Source: an archaeon
GTDB lineage: Archaea; Aenigmatarchaeota; Aenigmatarchaeia; GW2011-AR5; GCA-2688965
Assembly: GCA_002688965.1 (NCBI GenBank)
Contig: NZEE01000018.1
Span: 1 to 21,581 of the forward strand
DNA: 21,581 nucleotides
Direction of reading: 5' to 3'
Both the position numbers and the translations under genes were made by a program. The notes under the pieces were generated by a model. That model had not been told where the DNA came from, made no database searches, and saw nothing but the letters and a program-made list of their open reading frames with translations. Each line of letters opens with the position of its first letter. Position 1 is the stretch's first letter. Positions 1-6,157 of the stretch are shown here, piece after piece.

Positions 1-878
1 ATATAACTCGTTTACAGAATATGGTTGATAAGAAAACTTTGACCCATTGTATATTTGCTGGTCCTGCTGGAACTGGGAAGACAACTTCTGCTCTTTGTAT
101 TGCTCGTGGATTGTATGGAGATAATTGGAAAAACAACTTTTTAGAACTTAATGCGTCAGATGAGCGAGGAATTGATACTATACGTACTAAAGTTAAGGAT
201 TTTGCTAGAACTGTACCAATTGGTGATCATGAGTTTAAAGTAATATATCTAGATGAAGCTGATTCTCTTACTAAAGATGCACAACATGCATTAAGACGTA
301 CAATGGAAAAGTATTCTGATAATGCTAGGTTTGTTCTAGCATGTAATTGGTTTAGTAAATTAATACCGCCTATACAATCAAGAGCTGCTATATTTAGATT
401 CTCACCTCTAGCTGCTGATAAAATAAAAGAGCATTTGAAAACTATTGCTTCAAAAGAGAAAATTGAGATAGATGACAAAGCATTAGATATGATAGTGTAT
501 TTAGCTGAAGGAGATTTACGTAAATCTATCAATACATTGCAAACTGCTTCTTTACATTCTAAGAAAATAACTGAAAAAACGATTTTAGAAGTTACAAGTA
601 GTGCTAATCCTGAGCAAGTTAAGGAAATGATAGAATATTCCTTAAAAGGTGACTTTGAAAATAGTCGTAAAACACTTCTTAATTTAATTGTAGATCAGGG
701 ATTGTCTGGTGAAGATATAATAAAAGAGGTTCATAAGCAGATTTTTAACCTTAATATAGAAAATAAAAAGAAAATCAATATGCTTGCTAAGGTTGGTGAT
801 TATGAATTTCGCCTTACAGAAGGTGCCAATCCTTTAGTACAATTAGAAGCCATGCTTGCACAATTTATGCTAGCATAA
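1..878 (+). CDS. rfcS: Replication factor C small subunit (clamp loader ATPase), 5'-truncated
   Basis: AAA+ ATPase that, with the RFC large subunit, loads the PCNA sliding clamp onto primed DNA at the replication fork. The reading frame is open to the left edge, so the true start lies outside the window; the ATG at 21 is an internal Met. Walker A (GPAGTGKT) is at 60-83, the Walker B/DEAD box at 252-263, sensor 1 (ACNW) follows, and GDLRKSINTLQ is the sensor 2 region. The helical collar domain fills the C-terminal part, and the length from Walker A to the stop fits the family. The usual SRC signature (arginine finger) reads SRA here: the Arg is kept and the Cys lost. The stop is four bases before a tRNA-Met gene, which suggests a shared transcript. 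Family identity is secure. Confidence 0.95.
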   Translation, partial: ITRLQNMVDKKTLTHCIFAGPAGTGKTTSALCIARGLYGDNWKNNFLELNASDERGIDTIRTKVKDFARTVPIGDHEFKVIYLDEADSLTKDAQHALRRTMEKYSDNARFVLACNWFSKLIPPIQSRAAIFRFSPLAADKIKEHLKTIASKEKIEIDDKALDMIVYLAEGDLRKSINTLQTASLHSKKITEKTILEVTSSANPEQVKEMIEYSLKGDFENSRKTLLNLIVDQGLSGEDIIKEVHKQIFNLNIENKKKINMLAKVGDYEFRLTEGANPLVQLEAMLAQFMLA

Positions 879-882
879 TCCA

Positions 883-1006
883 GCCCGGGTGGCTTAGTGG
901 TAGAGCGCCAGACTCATAACGTTATGAGTGTTGAGCTGTTTAACAGCTATGAGATAACTTTTCGTAAGAAATCTGGAGGTCGCGAGTTCAATCCTCGCTC
1001 CGGGCA
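883..1006 (+). tRNA. tRNA-Met (CAT), elongator type, with intron
   Basis: The cloverleaf is complete once an intron is removed. The acceptor stem GCCCGGG (883-889) pairs with TCCGGGC (999-1005) through one G-U pair, and A1006 is the discriminator. The anticodon stem CCAGA (908-912) pairs with TCTGG (972-976), and the anticodon CAT is at 915-917. The T-stem is GCGAG/CTCGC around TTCAATC. The spliced length is 72 nt and no CCA is encoded. The G1-C72 pair and the absence of the GGG/CCC anticodon stem argue against an initiator tRNA. A tRNA-Ile2 with a modified C34 is possible, but the acceptor sequence looks more like elongator Met. There is no promoter between rfcS and this gene. Confidence 0.95.
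919..970 (+). other. tRNA-Met intron at position 37/38 with a relaxed bulge-helix-bulge
   Basis: This 52-nt intron is predicted from folding. A central helix between CTCA (913-916) and TAAG (965-968) contains one C-A mismatch. It is flanked by three-base bulges TAA (917-919) and AAA (969-971), and cutting each bulge after its second base gives the canonical 37/38 splice. The intron then pairs CG/CG and TTAT (922-925) with ATAA (954-957), ending in an AGCTG/CAGCT hairpin (934-948). The processing enzyme would be the archaeal tRNA splicing endonuclease. The exact borders are inferred. Confidence 0.8.
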
Positions 1007-1010
1007 TTAT

Positions 1011-1018
1011 TTTAAATA
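1011..1018 (+). promoter_or_regulatory. TATA box for the 62-aa ORF
   Basis: TTTAAATA, centred 26 bp before the ATG at 1041, which fits a leaderless start there rather than at 1035. Confidence 0.5.
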
Positions 1019-1040
1019 AATATAATGTATAAACATGTTT

Positions 1041-1226
1041 ATGATATATTTGTCACCGTCTATTGAAAAATTGAGACAAGGAGGACATACTGGTGTTCTT
1101 GATACTCCTGAGAAAGTTCAACAAGCTGCAGATGAATTATATGATGCTACATTTGATGATTTTCGTAAATTAGATGAAATGCGTGTTAGAGCAATTGCCG
1201 AATCAAAAAAAATAGTTCTTGATTGA
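1041..1226 (+). CDS. Hypothetical small acidic protein, 61 aa
   Basis: Not recognised. The protein is short and soluble, without membrane segment or Cys pairs. A Gly-containing N-terminal segment (QGGHTGVLDTPE) is followed by a region likely to form one long amphipathic helix rich in Asp, Glu and Arg. A TATA-like box 26 bp upstream and the absence of a ribosome-binding site favour a leaderless start at 1041; an in-frame ATG at 1035 is the alternative. It lies between tRNA-Met and a convergent zinc-ribbon gene whose stop is only two bases away. The promoter and codon pattern support a real gene; function is unknown. Confidence 0.55.
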   Translation: MIYLSPSIEKLRQGGHTGVLDTPEKVQQAADELYDATFDDFRKLDEMRVRAIAESKKIVLD

Positions 1227-1228
1227 AT

Positions 1229-1405
1229 TTACTTCTTTTTTGGAGGATTCTTAACTTCTTCTACAAAGAATACGCCAGCATATCCGCATTTTCTGCATTT
1301 GAATCTATTGAATATTTGTCCACTTGCATATGATTGTAATGATAAATCTGCGACTACATTTGTACTGCTACATTTGGGGCATCTACGACGAGATAGAGGT
1401 TTCAT
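1229..1405 (-). CDS. Small zinc-ribbon protein, 58 aa
   Basis: Translated directly from the minus strand. CPKC at residues 9-12 and CRKCGY near residues 38-43 form a four-Cys zinc ribbon separated by about 25 residues, with a basic N-terminus (KPLSRRR) and a basic tail (NPPKKK). The spacing and the segment after the first pair (VVADLSLQSYASG) resemble small zinc ribbons that are common in archaea and sometimes annotated as TFIIS- or RPA12-like. The catalytic Asp-Glu of TFIIS is not seen, so a nucleic-acid or protein-binding role is only inferred. A TATA-like box at 1427-1435 lies 26 bp before the ATG, which suggests leaderless translation. Confidence 0.8.
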   Translation of the reverse strand: MKPLSRRRCPKCSSTNVVADLSLQSYASGQIFNRFKCRKCGYAGVFFVEEVKNPPKKK

Positions 1406-1426
1406 AATAATTATATTGTAGATATG

Positions 1427-1435
1427 ATTAATAAG
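1427..1435 (-). promoter_or_regulatory. TATA box for the zinc-ribbon gene
   Basis: CTTATTAAT on the minus strand, centred 26 bp upstream of the ATG at 1405. Confidence 0.45.
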
Positions 1436-1478
1436 TTTGACTAGTTAGTAAAAAATGAAAATAAATCAAAAGGAAAAT

Positions 1479-1817
1479 TTAAGCAAGTAATTCACATTTC
1501 CATGCGGTTTGACCTGTGGAATTTAGTCTCTGAACGCATTCCATTGATGTATAACCAGTTCCTGTGAAGTTAGCCGCGTTTTTGAATGCTGTTGATGCTA
1601 TTGTGTCTTCAAACCAATAACGGTTTTTTTCAAATGTGGTTGTGGTTGTTTCTGGTACAGTTGTTTCAGTTGTAGTTGTTTCACCAGTTAATTCTACTGG
1701 TGGATTAATCCAGTCAGCTTCAGCTATAGTTGTGTTTTCGTCACCAACTGCTTGTCCTGTACATCCACTTATGAATAATACACTTGCTATTAACAATATA
1801 GGTATAATGTATTTCAT
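1479..1817 (-). CDS. Short lipoprotein with Thr-rich stalk and a Cys-pair module
   Basis: A lipoprotein signal peptide (MKYIIPILLIASVLFISGC, residues 1-19) places the mature N-terminal Cys on the outer face of the membrane. A Thr/Glu-rich stalk (TTTTETTVPETTTTT), probably O-glycosylated, follows. The C-terminal module ends in ECVQRLNSTGQTAWKCEL. The same module, C-x5-6-G-T-x2-W-x-C, occurs twice in the lipoprotein at 5651-6139, and the signal peptide matches the lipoprotein run at 4892-6822, so this is a detached member of that family. A TATA-like box lies 26 bp upstream of the start. The function of the module is not known to me. Confidence 0.85.
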   Translation of the reverse strand: MKYIIPILLIASVLFISGCTGQAVGDENTTIAEADWINPPVELTGETTTTETTVPETTTTTFEKNRYWFEDTIASTAFKNAANFTGTGYTSMECVQRLNSTGQTAWKCELLA

Positions 1818-1836
1818 AAATTTTATTTGTCTTTAA

Positions 1837-1848
1837 CCTTAATAAAGG
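1837..1848 (-). promoter_or_regulatory. TATA box for the lipoprotein gene
   Basis: CCTTTATTAAGG on the minus strand, nearly palindromic, centred about 26 bp before the ATG at 1817. Confidence 0.5.
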
Positions 1849-1909
1849 TTTTTAAGAAAAGTAATCTTTTATTCTTTACTTTTACTACATTGATAATTGA
1901 GTTGGTTTT

Positions 1910-2518
1910 ATGGAAAAACAAATAAAGGCAATTGTATTTGATTTGGATGGTACATTGACTGATACTGTGGAAGTATGGAGAACTACTTTAAACGAAACAT
2001 TAGCTCTTGCTGGTGTTCCAGCCATTGAAAGAAAGGTTTATGTTGAAAAATGGTGGGGTATGGATGGTAAAAATAAAATACGACTTACTACTGGTATAAA
2101 TAATAAGGCAAAATTAGATGAATTGTATAAATATCTTGTTTCTAGACTTATAGAAAATATGCAAGAAACTACCCTTTTACATAAAGTTGGAGAAACTATA
2201 ATGGAATTGAGATCAAAAGGTTTGAAATTAGCAGTTGTTTCTAATAGTAATATGGATGTTGTTGAAACTCAAATGCGTGTTACAGGATTGGGTGAGCATT
2301 TTGAGGTATTTATTGCTGATACTGAACCTAAACCTTCTCCAGAAGGAATTAATAGAGCATGTGAAAGTCTTGGAGTTTCTAAAGATGAGGCAGTATTTGT
2401 TGGCGATTCTTCATATGATGTCAGAGCTGGTAGAAATGCTGGAATTAGAACAATAATTGTTGAAAAAGATATTCCAGATATGAGTGAACTTCTAAATATT
2501 TTGAAGACTAATGAATAA
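1910..2518 (+). CDS. HAD-superfamily hydrolase (phosphoglycolate phosphatase-like)
   Basis: All four HAD motifs are present: the nucleophile and acid in DLDGT (Asp11, Asp13), motif II Ser111 in SNSN, motif III Lys141 in KPSPEG, and motif IV GDSSYD (Asp166, Asp170). A helical cap between motif I and motif II gives the subclass IA architecture of phosphoglycolate phosphatase and beta-phosphoglucomutase. At 202 aa it is a normal length for the class. The likely reaction is dephosphorylation of a small phosphorylated metabolite in the cytosol through an aspartyl-phosphate; the substrate cannot be told from sequence. A weak TATA-like stretch (CTTTTACTAC, 1879-1888) lies about 26 bp before the ATG. 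Confidence 0.9.
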   Translation: MEKQIKAIVFDLDGTLTDTVEVWRTTLNETLALAGVPAIERKVYVEKWWGMDGKNKIRLTTGINNKAKLDELYKYLVSRLIENMQETTLLHKVGETIMELRSKGLKLAVVSNSNMDVVETQMRVTGLGEHFEVFIADTEPKPSPEGINRACESLGVSKDEAVFVGDSSYDVRAGRNAGIRTIIVEKDIPDMSELLNILKTNE

Positions 2519-2551
2519 AAATTAAAAAAATAGAATTAAAACAAATTGCTA

Positions 2552-2785
2552 TTATTTATTTGAAAGCCTTTTGGCTTTAATAAATTTCCATAATTTTTTT
2601 GTCATCTGACTAGGTGGTAAATCACCTTTACCAAAGACTTGTTCTAATGTTTCTTCTCTTCCTGCAAAGTTAACTGCATAACCACCAAATGGTTTTTTCT
2701 TACCACCTGATTTTTTTGCAGGTTTTCTCTTAGCTTTTTTTGCAGGTTTTCTCCTTGGTTTAGCTTTTTTCTTTCTTCCAAACAT
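2552..2785 (-). CDS. Lys-rich basic protein with a half SWIB-like C-terminus, 77 aa
   Basis: Residues 1-34 are a tail of Lys, Arg, Ala and Pro repeats (RRKPAKKAKRKPAKK) resembling eukaryotic histone H1 tails and bacterial Lys-rich nucleoid proteins. The C-terminal 40 residues (ETLEQVFG, then LPPSQMTKKLWKFIKAKRL) match the first half of the SWIB/MDM2 fold, in which the equivalent segment is LPRTEVVKKLWxYIK. A DNA- or RNA-binding chromatin role is inferred from charge and this similarity. The gene is convergent with the HAD gene. A TATA-like box (CATATAACA, 2806-2815) lies about 26 bp before the start. Confidence 0.75.
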   Translation of the reverse strand: MFGRKKKAKPRRKPAKKAKRKPAKKSGGKKKPFGGYAVNFAGREETLEQVFGKGDLPPSQMTKKLWKFIKAKRLSNK

Positions 2786-2805
2786 AGTTTATCACTGTAT
2801 AGAAT

Positions 2806-2825
2806 TGTTATATGGGGTATTTATA
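2806..2825. promoter_or_regulatory. Back-to-back TATA boxes of a divergent gene pair
   Basis: The minus-strand box CATATAACA (2806-2815) serves the gene starting at 2785. The plus-strand box TATTTATA (2818-2825) is centred 27 bp before the ATG at 2849. The boxes are almost adjacent. Confidence 0.5.
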
Positions 2826-2848
2826 TGAATGGTTCGTATTATTATTTT

Positions 2849-3232
2849 ATGAAGTGGTCAAGAATAGTCTTGTTGATAGCGATAATATTTATATTCATAT
2901 TAGTAGTTTTAGGTAATTTCTTAGCTCCTCCTAATTGCTATGAAATAGGTTCTTGTAATGAATGCTGGAGTAATGTTGAAACTTATGGACCATCTGAGTA
3001 TTGTTCAGGTGGTGGTTCATGTAAAACTGTTCCGTATATAGATCAGCATAATACTCTTGTTGATGCATTAAATTGTGCATGTAATGAAGCATCTGTTGCT
3101 CAATTTACTGAACCTCAATTAAATTCTGATATATCTACGCTTTACAGACAGCTAACCTTAGGTGGTACTGGTACTGTACAAGAAATATGTAGTGGTAATG
3201 ATCTTAAACTTGTGAAATGGTTCTATGAGTAA
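2849..3232 (+). CDS. Membrane-anchored, Cys-rich extracellular protein, 127 aa
   Basis: Not recognised by family. One strong N-terminal transmembrane segment (IVLLIAIIFIFILVVLGNF) acts as an uncleaved anchor. The rest is outside the cell and has eight Cys (GSCNECW, YCSGGGSCKTV, CACN, ICSG), probably paired as disulfides. The start at 2849 is preferred over the in-frame ATG at 2825 because the TATA box TATTTATA lies about 27 bp before 2849 and touches 2825. Other small Cys-rich surface proteins are encoded nearby, so a cell-envelope role is plausible. Confidence 0.75.
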   Translation: MKWSRIVLLIAIIFIFILVVLGNFLAPPNCYEIGSCNECWSNVETYGPSEYCSGGGSCKTVPYIDQHNTLVDALNCACNEASVAQFTEPQLNSDISTLYRQLTLGGTGTVQEICSGNDLKLVKWFYE

Positions 3233-3235
3233 AGT

Positions 3236-3244
3236 TTTATAAAT
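3236..3244 (+). promoter_or_regulatory. TATA box for the 53-aa protein
   Basis: TTTATAAAT, centred 25 bp before the ATG at 3265. Confidence 0.55.
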
Positions 3245-3264
3245 TTCCTAATACAAATATAGTT

Positions 3265-3426
3265 ATGGAAAAAAAACCTTTTTTGGGTCTAACTTTGGAA
3301 AAGCTAAATCATCCAGACATGAGAAAAGCTATGGACGATGCTATGAATGAAGGTAATCGTACATATAGTTCTCCTGGAACATTGTTCCATTATAGTAGAT
3401 CAAGAAGAAGATGGGTACGTATTTGA
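3265..3426 (+). CDS. Hypothetical small basic protein, 53 aa
   Basis: The reading frame begins MEKKPFLGLTLEKLNH and ends with a strongly basic tail (SRSRRRWVRI). It has no membrane segment and no Cys. A clear TATA box 25 bp upstream with no ribosome-binding site fits the leaderless pattern of this genome and is the main support for a real gene. It ends two bases before the stop of the convergent YbjQ-family gene. The basic tail could bind nucleic acid; that is inference only. Confidence 0.6.
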   Translation: MEKKPFLGLTLEKLNHPDMRKAMDDAMNEGNRTYSSPGTLFHYSRSRRRWVRI

Positions 3427-3428
3427 TC

Positions 3429-3749
3429 TTATTTTAGTTTTACTGCAGTTCCGTAAACCAGAATTTCAGAAGCACTTCTCATTATTGATGATGTTGTAAA
3501 TCTTATGTTTACCACAGCATCTGCACCCATTGCAGTTGCATTTGCTTCTAATCTTTGTATTGCTTGTTCACGGGAATCTTTAAGCAAATCAGTATATTCA
3601 TGGAGTTCTCCTCCAGCTATGTTTTTTAGGCCTGCTACAAAGTCTTTTCCTACATGCTTTGCACGGACAGTATTTGCTTTTACAACTCCCAAGGTTTGAA
3701 CTATTTTTTTCCCTGGTACAGAATCTATTGTTGTTAAAATTAATGCCAT
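3429..3749 (-). CDS. YbjQ / UPF0145 family protein, 106 aa
   Basis: Matches the YbjQ-type (heavy-metal-binding-like) domain. The N-terminus ILTTIDSVPGKKIVQTLGVV, the central ARxxxxGxDFxAGLKNIxGGE-type stretch and the C-terminal MGADAVVNIRFTTSS with EILVYGTAV are in family order, and 106 aa is the normal size. The family forms small beta-rich oligomeric rings; its biochemical role is unsettled. The start at 3749 (MALILTT) is chosen because the family begins there and because the palindromic TATA box lies 26 bp upstream; the in-frame ATG at 3791 would add a non-family leader spanning that box. Confidence 0.9.
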   Translation of the reverse strand: MALILTTIDSVPGKKIVQTLGVVKANTVRAKHVGKDFVAGLKNIAGGELHEYTDLLKDSREQAIQRLEANATAMGADAVVNIRFTTSSIMRSASEILVYGTAVKLK

Positions 3750-3769
3750 AGTTATGATTTGGTAATAAT

Positions 3770-3779
3770 GTTTATAAAC
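3770..3779. promoter_or_regulatory. Palindromic TATA box shared by two divergent leaderless genes
   Basis: GTTTATAAAC is a perfect 10-bp palindrome. Its centre is 25.5 bp from the minus-strand start at 3749 and 26.5 bp from the plus-strand start at 3801, so one TBP site is placed correctly for both genes. Confidence 0.65.
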
Positions 3780-3800
3780 ACCTAATAACACAATTTAATT

Positions 3801-3935
3801 ATGGTAATTGTTAAGAAAGGGTATAAATGGATTCTATATTCTAAGGATAAGAAGAAAATTCTAGGAACTTTTAGAACTAAAAAAGACGCTTTGAAACGTG
3901 AACGACAGATTCAATTCTTTAAACATCGGGGTTAG
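3801..3935 (+). CDS. Small basic protein, 44 aa, of the YSKxxxKxLGTFxTKKxAxKR type
   Basis: A 44-residue Lys/Arg-rich protein: a short beta-like segment (KKGYKWILYSKDKKKILGTF), then RTKKDALKRERQIQFFKHRG, which should be helical. I recognise this arrangement from uncharacterised small proteins in archaea and phages, but know of no assigned function. A bound nucleic acid is plausible from the charge. It shares the palindromic TATA box with the divergent YbjQ-family gene, with a start 26 bp from the box and no leader. Confidence 0.7.
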   Translation: MVIVKKGYKWILYSKDKKKILGTFRTKKDALKRERQIQFFKHRG

Positions 3936-3940
3936 CGGTT

Positions 3941-3949
3941 TTAAAAATT
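3941..3949 (+). promoter_or_regulatory. TATA-like box for the EF-Tu/SelB-like gene
   Basis: A TTTTAAAAA-type stretch centred about 26 bp before the ATG at 3969. Confidence 0.4.
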
Positions 3950-3968
3950 GATGATATAACTATTAGCT

Positions 3969-4850
3969 ATGAAAAATCTTACAATTGGAGTATTTGGAAA
4001 TAAAGAATTTATCAATGATTTAGGTAAGAAAGCTACTGTTAATGATATTGCTATACATCATCATTGGGATTCTACACATGTATTTACTTTTGTTGCTCCA
4101 AATTCAGAGAAAATACAGCCTTTGTTACAATCATTACAAATGATTGATATACCTTTACTTGTTCTTACTGAACTGAACCCTCAAGTTGGTGAGGAAATTG
4201 TTGGTATAAATGAAATGGGATTTGATAAAGGATTTGTTATTTTAGATGGTGTTTTAGAAGATTCATACAAAAGTATGATTAAAGATACGACTCTGGAAAA
4301 ATTCGAGATTATAGAGAAAGATATTCCTAATGTATATGAAAAATTGATGTTAGTTGATGTTGAAAGAGGTGACGATGTATTAGTTCCTATTGATAATTCT
4401 TTTGCTGTTAAAGGAGTTGGAACTGTTATTCTTGGTTTAGTAAAATCTGGAATAGTTAAAAAATATGATAAGTTAATACTTGAGCCAGAGGAAAAAGAAG
4501 TTACAATTAAAGGTATACAAATTCAGGATAAAGACTTTGATGAAGCTGCCAAAGGTTCTCGTGTTGGACTTAATCTAAAAGATGTTACTATTGAGGAATT
4601 GAGAAGAGGGCAGGTTTTATCTTCTGTTTCATTGGAAAAATCAATGAAATTAGGTGAGATTAAGAAAAATACGTTCTATACAGGAGATGTAAAAGATAAT
4701 GAGCAGGTTATAATTTCCTCTGGATTGCAGTGTGTTACTGGAATAAAGAATGGTAATGATATTGATTTAGATAGAAAAATGGTTTTACAGCAACCAATTA
4801 TAGTTGCTTCTACAAAACAAGAGAATTTGAGAATTATTGGGAAAATATAG
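3969..4850 (+). CDS. EF-Tu/SelB-like protein with a degenerate G domain (pseudo-GTPase)
   Basis: The C-terminal two thirds resemble translation-factor beta-barrel domains 2 and 3: PIDNSFAVKGVGTVILGLV, then GIQIQDKDFDEAAKGSRVGL and EELRRGQVL, in the order found in EF-Tu, EF-1A and SelB. The N-terminal 125 residues still look like a Rossmann-type G domain (TIGVFGNK, LLVLTELNP), but the P-loop GxxxxGKS/T, DxxG and NKxD motifs are absent, so GTP hydrolysis is unlikely. Related archaeal proteins are annotated as EF-Tu domain 2 or SelB-like proteins. At 293 aa it is much shorter than SelB. It may bind tRNA, ribosome or a partner factor without a GTPase cycle; that is inference. It has its own promoter. 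Confidence 0.8.
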   Translation: MKNLTIGVFGNKEFINDLGKKATVNDIAIHHHWDSTHVFTFVAPNSEKIQPLLQSLQMIDIPLLVLTELNPQVGEEIVGINEMGFDKGFVILDGVLEDSYKSMIKDTTLEKFEIIEKDIPNVYEKLMLVDVERGDDVLVPIDNSFAVKGVGTVILGLVKSGIVKKYDKLILEPEEKEVTIKGIQIQDKDFDEAAKGSRVGLNLKDVTIEELRRGQVLSSVSLEKSMKLGEIKKNTFYTGDVKDNEQVIISSGLQCVTGIKNGNDIDLDRKMVLQQPIIVASTKQENLRIIGKI

Positions 4851-4861
4851 AAAAGGACAGT

Positions 4862-4870
4862 CTTTATTAG
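4862..4870 (+). promoter_or_regulatory. TATA box of the lipoprotein run
   Basis: CTTTATTAG, centred 26 bp before the ATG at 4892. It is the only convincing promoter before 6822. Confidence 0.5.
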
Positions 4871-4891
4871 TTAGAATTTCTATTTGATAGT

Positions 4892-5200
4892 ATGAAATAT
4901 ATTATACTTGCATTGATTTTGGTTAGTGTTTTAGTGATTAGTGGATGTATTCAACCGGGGCCATCAACAGGACCTTTACCATCTGAACCATATGATACAT
5001 CTACAATAGATGTGATTTGCGGAGACGGTATGTGTCATTATCTTGAAGAGGAAACATCAGCCAATTGTCCGGAAGATTGTGGTTATTCTGATCCTGTAAT
5101 TTGTTCAAGTGATGAGGATTGTCCTGAGGGTAGTATTTGCAAATTCACAAAACACGTTGGTGGGGGATTGGCTGACAGAATGAAATGCTTTCCTAGTTAG
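4892..5200 (+). CDS. Cys-rich lipoprotein with a CGDGxC motif, 102 aa
   Basis: A lipoprotein signal peptide (MKYIILALILVSVLVISGC, residues 1-19) is followed by a Pro/Ser-rich linker and a Cys-rich domain. That domain contains CGDGMCHYLEEETSANCPED, a motif common in archaeal surface proteins (typically CGDGxC with NCPxDCG), and a second part CSSDEDCPEGSICKF. The eight mature-domain Cys besides the lipobox probably form disulfides outside the cell. It is the first gene of a four-lipoprotein run and the one next to the promoter, with a leaderless start. The fold suggests a small binding or structural surface domain; no enzyme motif is visible. Confidence 0.85.
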   Translation: MKYIILALILVSVLVISGCIQPGPSTGPLPSEPYDTSTIDVICGDGMCHYLEEETSANCPEDCGYSDPVICSSDEDCPEGSICKFTKHVGGGLADRMKCFPS

Positions 5201-5208
5201 TGATTATT

Positions 5209-5640
5209 ATGAAATATATTATTATTGCTATGGTATTGATATCCGTTCTTGTGGTAAGTGGATGCACTCAGACAACAAACAATGTGCCTTTCACTAAAGA
5301 TAATATACAAATTTTATCTTTCGATACCTTATGCGATTCTACTTATGGTTATCCTGAAATAAGACCACAGCCTATCTTTAATATCAACACACCTCAAGGG
5401 TTTGATCCAAAAGCTAATGTAAAATGTGAACTTAAAATAGATGGAACGGATATTCATGGCGAATCTATGTATGAATATCCTATTGAATCACGAACACCAT
5501 ATGTTTATATTCCACGCTCAGGAACATATACATTTTCGTTTAGTGGTTTCCATGATGGTCGTTCTACTCATGATGTAAGTGTATGTTGTAATAACGTATG
5601 CGCTACAAGAACTACTCAAATAATTCAAGAATGTCCTTAA
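5209..5640 (+). CDS. Lipoprotein with a beta-sandwich-like ectodomain, 143 aa
   Basis: Signal peptide MKYIIIAMVLISVLVVSGC ends at the lipid-modified Cys19. The mature part has alternating beta-strand patterns (ANVKCELKIDG, YVYIPRSGTYTFSFSG, STHDVSVCCNN) and six Cys besides the lipobox, suggesting an Ig-like or PKD-like extracellular domain; no named family is recognised. The true start is the ATG at 5209. The GTG at 5200 that would extend the frame is the GTGATT ribosome-binding site and overlaps the previous stop. It is co-transcribed with its neighbours. Confidence 0.85.
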   Translation: MKYIIIAMVLISVLVVSGCTQTTNNVPFTKDNIQILSFDTLCDSTYGYPEIRPQPIFNINTPQGFDPKANVKCELKIDGTDIHGESMYEYPIESRTPYVYIPRSGTYTFSFSGFHDGRSTHDVSVCCNNVCATRTTQIIQECP

Positions 5641-5650
5641 GTGATTAATT

Positions 5651-6139
5651 ATGAAATATATTGTAATAGCGTTGATTCTGATTTCTGTTTTAGTGGTTAG
5701 TGGGTGCACTGAGAATGAATCCATACCTACACCTATGGTATCAACTACAATAGAACAGACTACGACAACTATTGTAGATGAAACAACCGCTTTTGAAACG
5801 GAAGTCGAAGCAGACAACTGGGTAGAAATAATAAAAGCAGACCAATTACCAGATACAAATGTAGAATGTTCCTCAAGATATAAGACTGATGGGACTCAGT
5901 ATTGGTTATGTGAATATAAATCTAATATTCTTATAGAGCCAGAAACAACAACGACATACGTTTATCAAGAATCTTATATATTCTATGACGATTCCGAATC
6001 AAATGATTTTCTTAATTCTATATACATAAATGAAACTGGTGAGTATGGTGCAGAATGTTCTCGCAGATATGATATAAATGGAACACAACTATGGAAATGT
6101 TCATATTTTCCAGAGGGAACTAAAATTATTATAGATTAA
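5651..6139 (+). CDS. Lipoprotein with two copies of the ECxxR-GTQxWxC module, 162 aa
   Basis: Signal peptide MKYIVIALILISVLVVSGC is followed by a Thr-rich stalk (STTIEQTTTTIVDETT). Two tandem modules follow: VECSSRYKTDGTQYWLCEYK and, after a second Thr patch (PETTTTY), AECSRRYDINGTQLWKCSYF. The same module forms the end of the lipoprotein at 1479-1817. The two Cys in each copy are 13 residues apart and probably pair. The start has a GTGATT ribosome-binding site ten bases after the previous stop. The module family is unknown to me. Confidence 0.85.
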   Translation: MKYIVIALILISVLVVSGCTENESIPTPMVSTTIEQTTTTIVDETTAFETEVEADNWVEIIKADQLPDTNVECSSRYKTDGTQYWLCEYKSNILIEPETTTTYVYQESYIFYDDSESNDFLNSIYINETGEYGAECSRRYDINGTQLWKCSYFPEGTKIIID

Positions 6140-6157
6140 TTTAAAGGGTGGTTAATT

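Noticed and set aside
883..1006. Initiator tRNA-Met
   Set aside because: The first pair is G-C and the anticodon stem lacks the three G-C pairs of initiators; elongator Met fits better.
1636..1836. Plus-strand Val/Ser-rich frame opposite the lipoprotein
   Set aside because: Antisense of the Thr-rich stalk; the minus strand has a complete lipoprotein signal peptide and promoter.
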